NCBI GenBank assembly: GCA_021163565.1
Contig: JAGGTT010000100.1
Location: forward strand, 1-6,652
DNA: 6,652 bases
Direction: 5' to 3'
From: Candidatus Tharpella sp.
GTDB taxonomy: Bacteria; Desulfobacterota; Anaeroferrophillalia; Anaeroferrophillales; Tharpellaceae
The notes under the pieces: generated by a model
Databases searched by the model: none
What the model saw: the letters and a program-made list of their open reading frames with translations, nothing else
What the model was told of the DNA's origin: nothing
Position numbers and translations under genes: made by a program
Shown here: piece after piece, positions 1-4,895 of the stretch
Layout: the number at the start of each line of letters is the position of its first letter
Position numbering within the stretch: the first letter of the stretch is position 1

Positions 1-326
1 CGCACAGGTTTGGATGGATTGTCGTTTCGCTTCCAGATCCGGATAAGATCACCCTCTTTGAGGCGCGGCGGTAACTCTTGGCGAGGGACTTCAAGGTCTA
101 TGGTCGTTTGCGAAGCGTCTGCGTATGTTACTTCTAGGCTTTTGTTTACCTGAGAGTTAGTGGTGAGGACTCTCAGGTGAACTTTACCATCGACTTCGAC
201 CATGGAGCTGATCCTGCCGGTTACCAGTTCCCAGGCCCGGGCTTGATTTGGTTGCCCGGCATCCAGGGAAAATAGCATTCCGGCCCCGATGAGGGTCAGT
301 ATGAGTATGTTAAACGACCTTGCCAT
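1..326 (-). CDS. Exported hypothetical protein, partial (runs off window start)
   Basis: This frame starts at the ATG at 326-324 and stays open for 108 codons to the window edge, so the C-terminus is missing. The first ~31 residues form a Sec-type signal peptide: basic start (MARSF), a hydrophobic stretch (NILILTLIGAGMLFSL) and a possible cleavage after ARA before WELV. The mature part alternates short beta-prone and charged segments (GRISSMVEVDGKVHLRVL, then SLEVTYADASQTTIDLEV, then LKEGDLIRIWKR). This resembles a small OB-like beta domain, but I do not recognise the family. Its start lies 31 bp inside the 3' end of the upstream barrel gene (stop at 298-296). No good Shine-Dalgarno is visible, so translational coupling to the barrel gene is likely. 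The two probably act together in the envelope; function unknown. Confidence 0.7.
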   Translation of the reverse strand, partial: MARSFNILILTLIGAGMLFSLDAGQPNQARAWELVTGRISSMVEVDGKVHLRVLTTNSQVNKSLEVTYADASQTTIDLEVPRQELPPRLKEGDLIRIWKRNDNPSKPV

Positions 327-1312
327 AAATTGTGCCGATAATCATCTTCGTTGATGACTGAATCTCTTTTGCTCCAGTTCCAGGCGCCTGAAATAGACCA
401 GCTGCCCCATCGCCAGGAAACAGAAATTTCAGAGGTGTAGATTTTGTCCGTATGTTCTTCTTTTTTATAATCATATTTATAGGGGATCCGTTCTCCACTT
501 AAAACCCAGATAAATTCCAATGGTGGAGCCGGATGCCAGTTAAGATCTACGCCGAGACCGTAAGCGGAACGTTTTTCCGCATCAATTGAGGAGTGACGGT
601 GACGCCAGAAAAATCCGCTACCGCCATCCAGATAAGGAGTGAAAGCATAAGAGGCTTTTAGTGCAGTTGTGACCAGTCGGTCACTGCGATCACCTTGGTT
701 ATGGTATTTAGGTTGCCCGGTTTTATGTGGAACAAGAGAGTCTTTTCCGTTTTCCGGTCGGTTTTTGTCAGTGCTACTATCAAGGCTGTGTCCTCCAGGT
801 TTATTTTTTTTCGAGGTAATTGTCTGGCAATAATCCTCCCAACTTAAGTTAGCTTCAAATTCCAGGTTCAGGCGGGATCCGGCAAACCAGATCAGGCGAC
901 CACCGAGGCTTAAATTGTCGAACTCGTTATCATCGACCAAGGGGTTGCGATAGGCCGCTATGTCACAGGAAAACTCTAGGTTGCAGGGCAGTTCGGACAA
1001 TTGGGTTGAGGTTATCACTCCTCCTCCCAATCGCCAGTTATCATCAAGTCCGTCAAAGAGTTGGTAGCCGGCGAAACTTAACAGGGTGATTGAGGTTGAC
1101 GGGTAGTTTGCCAGCGGCAAGATCCACCATAAATTAATCTCCGCCTCGGTAAAGGCAGCTCCTTCAGAGCCCTTTTCCTGCCGCGGATTGTCGTCATAAC
1201 CGCTGCTGACACTCATTTCAAGCTCAAGTGCGAAGGCGCAGGTTGTCGTCAACAGACAGATAATGCTCAACAGGAGCAAAGTCGGCCAATTTAATCTATG
1301 AGATTGCAGCAT
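296..1312 (-). CDS. Predicted outer-membrane beta-barrel protein
   Basis: A 338-residue protein with a signal peptide at about 1-29 (hydrophobic TLLLLSIICLLTTTCAFA, cleavage after AFA). The mature start ELEMSVSSGYDDNPRQ matches the 'GYDDNP' opening common in outer-membrane barrels of exopolysaccharide or surface-export systems. Later segments show alternating aromatic/hydrophobic strands (LWWILPL, SITLLSFAGYQLF, LSLGGRLIWFAGSRLNLEFEANLSW, YGLGVDLNWH, ISVSWRWGSWSISGAWNWS), and the protein ends in RLTYSY, a terminal aromatic typical of BAM substrates. Residues about 165-213 are strongly hydrophilic (Lys, Asn, Asp, Gly, Pro), probably a long surface loop. Cysteines at 110, 116 and 162 lie in the mature part. 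The start lacks a clear Shine-Dalgarno; a promoter candidate lies ~80 bp upstream. It overlaps the next gene by 31 bp. The barrel class is fairly sure; substrate and exact family are not. Confidence 0.75.
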   Translation of the reverse strand: MLQSHRLNWPTLLLLSIICLLTTTCAFALELEMSVSSGYDDNPRQEKGSEGAAFTEAEINLWWILPLANYPSTSITLLSFAGYQLFDGLDDNWRLGGGVITSTQLSELPCNLEFSCDIAAYRNPLVDDNEFDNLSLGGRLIWFAGSRLNLEFEANLSWEDYCQTITSKKNKPGGHSLDSSTDKNRPENGKDSLVPHKTGQPKYHNQGDRSDRLVTTALKASYAFTPYLDGGSGFFWRHRHSSIDAEKRSAYGLGVDLNWHPAPPLEFIWVLSGERIPYKYDYKKEEHTDKIYTSEISVSWRWGSWSISGAWNWSKRDSVINEDDYRHNLWQGRLTYSY

Positions 1313-1391
1313 TCATTAGTTTATTTTTGAAAATTTCCGATTAAACCCAAAGAGTATCACCAACTAAAGGCAATTATTAAGTTATTTCGGG

Positions 1392-1420
1392 AGTATATGC
1401 AATGAAAAAATAGTTGTAAC
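1392..1420 (-). promoter_or_regulatory. Sigma-70-type promoter candidate for the barrel gene
   Basis: On the minus strand GTTACA (1420-1415, 4/6 to TTGACA) is followed after exactly 17 bp by TATACT (1397-1392, 5/6 to TATAAT). Transcription would begin near 1385, leaving a ~72-nt leader before the ATG at 1312. It sits between the hairpin at 1439-1488 and the barrel gene, which suggests the barrel and its overlapping partner form their own unit. By-eye call only. Confidence 0.45.
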
Positions 1421-1438
1421 GGGTGGGCGCATTGTTTT

Positions 1439-1488
1439 CTATCCTTACCAACCGTAATCTTTTTGAGATTTACGGCTGGTAAGGATAG
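1439..1488 (-). other. Long stem-loop in the 3' region of the exported-protein cluster
   Basis: CTATCCTTACCA (1439-1450) is the exact reverse complement of TGGTAAGGATAG (1477-1488). The stem continues inward through CCGTAA, with one non-Watson-Crick position and one bulged base, to a 5-nt loop at about 1461-1465. The odd pair is A.C on the plus strand but a G.U wobble in minus-strand RNA, so the structure fits a minus-strand transcript better. It begins 36 bp past the stop of the gene at 2009-1524. No U-tract follows (the RNA continues AAAACAAU), so it is not a standard intrinsic terminator. It may mark or protect a 3' end, or be a protein-binding inverted repeat. Confidence 0.55.
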
Positions 1489-1523
1489 ATGTTGTTAAAG
1501 TGGTCAGTTAATTGTTTACTTAT

Positions 1524-2009
1524 TTATTCGGCCGCCTGGGTGCAGACTCCCGTGCCATTGCAAATCCCTCTACAGCCTGCGCCGCTACCGCCACGACTGC
1601 CTTGTCCCCGCCAGGCCGGACCATCTGCCGTACGCAGAGTCACGAAAGTATCGCCAACAGTCAGGCTGACAGCAATCAAACGGGTCGAATCATCACTGAA
1701 AGTGACTTCAACAGCATCAATTGAAACATTTTCACCAATCGCCGGTTTAGCTACGCCCTGGCTGTCCCAAAAATGAACTGAGCCCATACCATAAACGGTT
1801 GTGAAGACGCCATCACCTTCATCAACTGTCAGCCCGGAGCCCGAAATGCCGGCATCGGAAACTATTCCGGCAATTTCAGTGGTATCCGTAAGGTCAACGG
1901 TAAGCATCGAACCGTCGCCCATACCTTTACCGTTACCGGCCCAAAGTGAAGTGTTGCAAAGAAGCCCGAAAACCATAACCAGTGTGATCATTAAAATACT
2001 TTTTTTCAT
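1524..2009 (-). CDS. Small exported Gly-rich protein with C-terminal Cys cluster
   Basis: A 161-residue protein if started at the ATG at 2009-2007. That start has a strong AAGGAG 7 nt upstream and opens a classical signal peptide (MKKSILMITLVMVFGLLCNTSLWA, cleavage after residue ~24). The frame extends back to an ATG at 2132, but that would bury the signal peptide. The mature protein begins GNGKGMGDGS. Residues ~45-130 repeat a beta pattern (EIAGIVSDAGISGSGLTVDEG, FTTVYGMGSVHFW, VSIDAVEVTFSDDSTRLIAVSLTVGD) like small OB-fold domains of the DUF5666 kind, though I cannot confirm that family. The tail (about 133-161) is Gly-rich with C146, C150 and C156, possibly metal-binding or disulfide-forming. 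C18 is not in a proper lipobox. It is third in the minus-strand run after the ferritin-like gene; function unknown. Confidence 0.75.
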   Translation of the reverse strand: MKKSILMITLVMVFGLLCNTSLWAGNGKGMGDGSMLTVDLTDTTEIAGIVSDAGISGSGLTVDEGDGVFTTVYGMGSVHFWDSQGVAKPAIGENVSIDAVEVTFSDDSTRLIAVSLTVGDTFVTLRTADGPAWRGQGSRGGSGAGCRGICNGTGVCTQAAE

Positions 2010-2016
2010 CTTTTTT

Positions 2017-2022
2017 CTCCTT
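2017..2022 (-). promoter_or_regulatory. Shine-Dalgarno AAGGAG that fixes the start at 2009
   Basis: AAGGAG reads on the minus strand at 2022-2017, 7 nt before the ATG at 2009-2007. It selects the 161-residue signal-peptide form over the longer frame from 2132. The leader CTTTAAGGAGA closely resembles the one before the ferritin-like gene (CTTTAAAAGGAGA, 3384-3372). Confidence 0.75.
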
Positions 2023-2175
2023 AAAGAAAGTTTTTGTAAATTGTCATCAGGTAGGGATTTAACCCTGGATCTAGACGATGTTGTTAAAATCATGTCCGGC
2101 CAAACAAGTTGTGATGAGTGGAAAAACTTCACATATTTCGTTTCTCTGTTTTATCTCTTTGCAATTTTATCAATA

Positions 2176-2550
2176 TTAACGTTTACCTCTTCGGTGCTGT
2201 CCCGAACCCATTCCACCACCTTTAGATGAACTATTACCCCGGTATTGATTCATGGAACCGTTGCCATTGCCATCGCGGGTTTTTATGCCGGTGCCATTGC
2301 TACTGGCTCTTTGCTTGCCCTTGGTTTGATAAGAGATACGTTCACCAGGGGTTAAATTCTGCATCTTTTCTTGTCTCGCGTTACGAAATGTTTCGCGTTC
2401 TTCGGAATTTGCGGTGGCCAGATTACCGCGCATCGCATTTAACTCCTCCAGACTGTATGATTGGTAATCAGTGGCTCCAGCAGGTATTGCGAACAAAAGT
2501 CCGAGCCCAATCAGGACGATTTTTTTTGTGTATTTGCGGGTGTTTATCAT
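2176..2550 (-). CDS. Small exported basic Gly/Asn-rich protein, DUF1104-like segment
   Basis: A 124-residue protein with a signal peptide at 1-27 (RKYTKKIVLIGLGLLFAIPAGA, cleavage before TDYQ). Residues ~29-73 form a charged helical segment, YSLEELNAMRGNLA, then SEERETFRNARQEKM and LTPGERISY. This has the look of DUF1104-type small periplasmic proteins (EEL..MRG...EER..FR...R...LTPEER); the match is from memory and moderate. Residues 75-124 are low complexity, rich in Gly, Asn, Ser, Lys and Arg (DGNGNGSMNQYRGN, KGGGMGSGQHRRGKR), so strongly basic and probably disordered. An AAGGAAG at 2561-2555 lies 4 nt before the ATG. The gap to the upstream ferritin-like gene is 37 bp, so the two are probably co-transcribed. 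Role unknown; the tail could bind anionic polymers or surfaces. Confidence 0.75.
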   Translation of the reverse strand: MINTRKYTKKIVLIGLGLLFAIPAGATDYQSYSLEELNAMRGNLATANSEERETFRNARQEKMQNLTPGERISYQTKGKQRASSNGTGIKTRDGNGNGSMNQYRGNSSSKGGGMGSGQHRRGKR

Positions 2551-2587
2551 TTTACTTCCTTATCTCAACAGGTGTGGCATTATCAAA

Positions 2588-3367
2588 TTATTGTTGGAGA
2601 AAATCACAAACGCCGTCACCATCGGCATCGAGCATACGGTTTCCTTGCGGCAAACGATCTTGAGAGGCTGCAACGCCTGGGTTCCGAGAACCTTTTCTGC
2701 CGTTGGTTTGGGGCGCGGCAAGGATTTCATCGATCTCTGTTTGCGTAAGAAAATCTGATGCCTCATAAGGATCGTAACCGTACATGGCAAGCAGGGAGCA
2801 AAATGCCCGAAGATGATTTTCTGAACCTTTAAGAAGATTTTCGAAAACTCTGGTGATATCTTCGTTGTCAACCACCGTCAATTCATGGATAAGGTCGAAA
2901 ATGTCAACATCTTCGATTGTCGCGCCAACGAGTAGAGCTTCCTCTTCATCTACTTGTCCAGCAACAATTAGATTGGTGTAGAGTGTCTGGAGCTCCTGAT
3001 TGACGAATAGCCCCGCGTCAAGGTTGGTAACTGGATTATCCAGTCCATATTTATCGAGCAGGCTAATGATTGCATCCATATGTCTCTGCTCGGCATTCGC
3101 GATATTGGCAAAAACCGGAATTCCCCAGGTCTCGTAAAGAAAGTTATAGACATCGCGGGCAACCTTTTCCTCTTCGACCATGTAGGTTAAGGCATCTTTT
3201 TCGACTGCTGAAAGTTCTTCGTAAGGTAGAGAAGCTACTCCTGCGCCGCCGCCCCCGCCATTATTACCCGAGAAATTTTCCAGTTTACCATTTCTGGCCA
3301 GAGCTATTCCTGTACTTAAGACCAATATTAATAATGCCATACAAATAGTTGCGATACTCTTTTTCAT
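2588..3367 (-). CDS. Exported DUF2202 ferritin-like protein
   Basis: A 259-residue protein with a signal peptide at 1-24 (MKKSIATICMALLILVLSTG, cleavage after ALA) and an excellent AAGGAG 6 nt before the ATG. After a Gly/Asn-rich linker (25-45, including GGGGG), residues ~50-215 match DUF2202, a four-helix ferritin-like fold: EKDALTYMVEEEKVARDVY (56-74), FANIANAEQRHMDAI with an ExxH motif at E93/H96, LQTLYTNLIVAGQ (126-138), VGATIEDVDIFDL (147-159) and LLKGSENHLRAF with E183/H185. E66/E67, E93/H96, E152 and E183/H185 are candidate di-metal ligands. The C-terminus DADGDGVCDF (247-256) is an EF-hand/dockerin-like calcium loop, unusual as an appendage. The family is confident; metal, substrate and activity are not known to me. 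It heads the minus-strand run of exported proteins. Confidence 0.88.
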   Translation of the reverse strand: MKKSIATICMALLILVLSTGIALARNGKLENFSGNNGGGGGAGVASLPYEELSAVEKDALTYMVEEEKVARDVYNFLYETWGIPVFANIANAEQRHMDAIISLLDKYGLDNPVTNLDAGLFVNQELQTLYTNLIVAGQVDEEEALLVGATIEDVDIFDLIHELTVVDNEDITRVFENLLKGSENHLRAFCSLLAMYGYDPYEASDFLTQTEIDEILAAPQTNGRKGSRNPGVAASQDRLPQGNRMLDADGDGVCDFLQQ

Positions 3368-3435
3368 GTAGATCTCCTTTTAAAGCTGTGTTGTTTGGTT
3401 GATTGTTTGATTTTCAGAATTGTTGGAGATACTAC

Positions 3436-3451
3436 TACATGAACTGTGCCA
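3436..3451 (-). promoter_or_regulatory. Sigma-54-like site upstream of the DUF2202 gene
   Basis: On the minus strand TGGCAC (3451-3446) is a perfect -24 element, followed after 5 nt by ATGTA (3440-3436), where the consensus -12 element is TTGCA/T. The -24 GG is present but the -12 GC is GT, which weakens the call. Transcription would start near 3425, giving a ~58-nt leader to the ATG at 3367. No enhancer-binding protein is encoded in the window. Confidence 0.3.
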
Positions 3452-3534
3452 GGCGTCGTAAAAAATATATCACTTATCATTTCAATTAGTTATAATAGTT
3501 CAGCAAAAAAATAATCGCTCTTTAAAACGACAAA

Positions 3535-3574
3535 GCCCGTCTTTATCCGACAAAATTGTCGAATGAAGACGGGT
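3535..3574 (+). other. Stem-loop in the divergent intergenic region
   Basis: CCCGTCTT (3536-3543) pairs with AAGACGGG (3566-3573), and CGACAA (3548-3553) faces TTGTCG (3556-3561). The four positions between them are nearly paired (T.G, A-T, T-A, then one C/A mismatch). The tip is A-rich. No direct U-tract follows on either strand, so it is not a clean terminator. A second CGACAA at 3528-3533 could pair with TTGTCG instead, offering an alternative fold. It could be a transcribed leader structure or an operator. Confidence 0.45.
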
Positions 3575-3682
3575 AACTCAAAGCTTTATCTTTTTACATC
3601 AAAAACAAACCAATTATCCGATGAAAAGGTTGACTTTTTTAGCAAGGTATACATACATCAATGTTGAATTTCACCGAAAAAT

Positions 3683-3697
3683 ATCACGAACCGTGAT
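3683..3697. promoter_or_regulatory. Perfect operator-like palindrome before the QueG-like gene
   Basis: ATCACG-AAC-CGTGAT is a perfect 6-bp inverted repeat with a 3-bp spacer, ending 52 bp before the ATG at 3750. Its size and place fit a binding site for a dimeric repressor or activator. It does not match the CRP (TGTGA-N6-TCACA) or FNR (TTGAT-N4-ATCAA) arrangements, so the regulator is unknown. Confidence 0.4.
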
Positions 3698-3749
3698 CGA
3701 TGAGTAAGAGTTTTTAAATGATATAGGCTTTTATTGCAGGGAGCTGACA

Positions 3750-4613
3750 ATGAACTCAAATGAACTCAGAACAATGGCGGAAAAAACGGTGCAGAGAATT
3801 GTCAACTATTCTCTTGAAAATAACCTGAAAGGGTTCAACGAAAAATCGTGGGACAGTCCGATTGTAGGCTTTGCCGCCGGCAACGATCCGATTTTCAAAT
3901 CTTACAAAAAGCTTATCGGCAAATTTCACTGGACGCCGGCTGAGGTTATGCAGATCGCTTATCCTGAGATAGCCTTTGATGAAAATGATCTTAGTGTTAT
4001 CTGCTGGATTCTGCCGCAGACGGAAAACACTTTGGCAGATCAGCGTCGCGAAAACAAGCTTCCTTCTTCCAGATGGGTGTACTCAAGACATTATGGAGAA
4101 AAGTTCAATGATTATCTACGGGCCACAGTTAGAAATACCTTTACTGATGCCGGGATTAAAACCGCAGCACCAGCAATAACGAAAGGTTTCGGCTATCGTG
4201 AATCAGACAATGCCGGCTTGGCCTCCAACTGGTCGGAAAGGCACGCAGCTTTTGTCGCTGGGCTCGGAACATTTGGCCTGTCGGATGGTTTTATTAGCGA
4301 AAAGGGCAAGGCAGTCAGGATTGGTTCCGTCATCATCAACGCCAGGATTAAACCGGATCAAAGAAAGTACAACTCACACACAGCCAATTGTCTCTGGCAT
4401 GCGGAAGGAACCTGCGGGGCTTGCATGAAGAGATGCCCAGCGAATGCTATCTCTGCCGAAGGTCACGACAAAAAAGCCTGCTTTAACTATATCAAAACTG
4501 TGTCCGCACCCTACGCCGAAAAAATACTCGGAACCTATGAAACTCCCTGCGGACTTTGTCAAGTCAAAATCCCGTGTGAAAGACGAAATCCGACTAATGT
4601 TAAAACCCCATAA
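3750..4613 (+). CDS. QueG-like stand-alone double [4Fe-4S] protein
   Basis: A 287-residue, probably cytoplasmic protein with AGGGAG (3738-3743) 6 nt before the ATG. It resembles the COG1600 (epoxyqueuosine reductase-like) group: an N-terminal alpha/beta part (1-150), the signature SERHAAFVAGLGTFGL (162-176), then GKAVRIGSVI (186-195). The ferredoxin-like end has C214-x7-C222-x2-C225-x3-C229-P, C244, and C267-x2-C270-x5-C276-E, enough cysteines for two [4Fe-4S] clusters. True QueG carries an Asp in a DT(A/G)P motif six residues before the Glu that precedes AGLG. Counting back from AGLG, that place is L157 here, so the QueG acid appears missing. It is therefore probably not a tRNA epoxyqueuosine reductase but a relative, perhaps a corrinoid-linked redox or reactivation protein. 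It stands alone on the plus strand, with an operator-like palindrome upstream. Confidence 0.8.
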   Translation: MNSNELRTMAEKTVQRIVNYSLENNLKGFNEKSWDSPIVGFAAGNDPIFKSYKKLIGKFHWTPAEVMQIAYPEIAFDENDLSVICWILPQTENTLADQRRENKLPSSRWVYSRHYGEKFNDYLRATVRNTFTDAGIKTAAPAITKGFGYRESDNAGLASNWSERHAAFVAGLGTFGLSDGFISEKGKAVRIGSVIINARIKPDQRKYNSHTANCLWHAEGTCGACMKRCPANAISAEGHDKKACFNYIKTVSAPYAEKILGTYETPCGLCQVKIPCERRNPTNVKTP

Positions 4614-4725
4614 GAACGGGCCTCTACCTCTAAAATAATAATTTCTAACCTTAACCCTTACCAAGAAAGAAAAATTTGAGCTTTATCGTAAAAAATTGTT
4701 TTTATCAGATAATTTTCTTAATCAC

Positions 4726-4893
4726 TTACAACGTCTCCCGTAAAGCTTTGAGTAAGCGTTCAACATTGGCTGGCCTGGCCGTGTGACCCATCAGACCAAT
4801 ACGCCATATTTTACCGACCAATGATCCGGGACCGGCACCAATTTCAATCTTATAGTCATTCTTATCCCTCCACCCTTCTAAAAGAGTTGAACT
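4726..4893 (-). pseudogene. C-terminal remnant of an alanine/serine-glyoxylate aminotransferase
   Basis: On the minus strand, about the last 45 codons before the stop at 4728-4726 read YKIEIGAGPGSLVGKIWRIG, then LMGHTARPANVERLLKALRE. This is the characteristic end of class V PLP aminotransferases of the alanine/serine/ureidoglycine-glyoxylate group (IEIG.G.G.L.GKIWRIGLMG...RPENV..LL.AL). A full enzyme has about 360-390 residues; the domain with the PLP lysine is absent. Upstream the frame runs on into the transporter gene in the wrong frame, so recognisable homology stops near the transporter stop at 4896. There is no convincing start or ribosome-binding site, so it is unlikely to be expressed as a useful protein. 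It is best read as the scar of a deletion that removed most of a gene once lying just downstream of the transporter. Confidence 0.75.
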
Positions 4894-4895
4894 AT

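Larger units (their letters stand above)
3368..3749. other. 382-bp divergent intergenic region
   Basis: No coding sequence is visible. It separates the minus-strand DUF2202 gene from the plus-strand QueG-like gene and is AT-rich, as expected for a divergent promoter region. It holds a sigma-54-like site on the minus strand (3436-3451), a perfect TATAAT on the plus strand at 3491-3496 without a convincing -35, a stem-loop (3536-3573), a TTGACT at 3630-3635 near TATACA at 3648-3653 (12-bp spacing, too short for a standard promoter) and a perfect palindrome at 3683-3697. Confidence 0.7.

Noticed and set aside
2010..2132. N-terminal extension of the 161-residue exported protein to an ATG at 2132
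   Set aside because: It would place 41 polar residues before a textbook signal peptide, and the ATG at 2009 has a strong AAGGAG while the one at 2132 has no matching site.
1801..2663. Plus-strand open frames of 95-145 codons opposite the exported-protein genes
   Set aside because: They lie antisense to well-supported genes with signal peptides and ribosome-binding sites, and their translations have no sensible composition or start signals.
3630..3653. Sigma-70 promoter TTGACT ... TATACA for the QueG-like gene
   Set aside because: The spacing is 12 bp instead of 16-18 and no good -10 lies at the correct distance, so it is mentioned but not called.
4614..4725. Bidirectional terminator between the convergent QueG-like gene and the transporter remnant
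   Set aside because: Only short A/T-rich complementarities (for example AAAAA-TTG-TTTTT near 4691) are visible, with no GC-rich stem before a U-tract.
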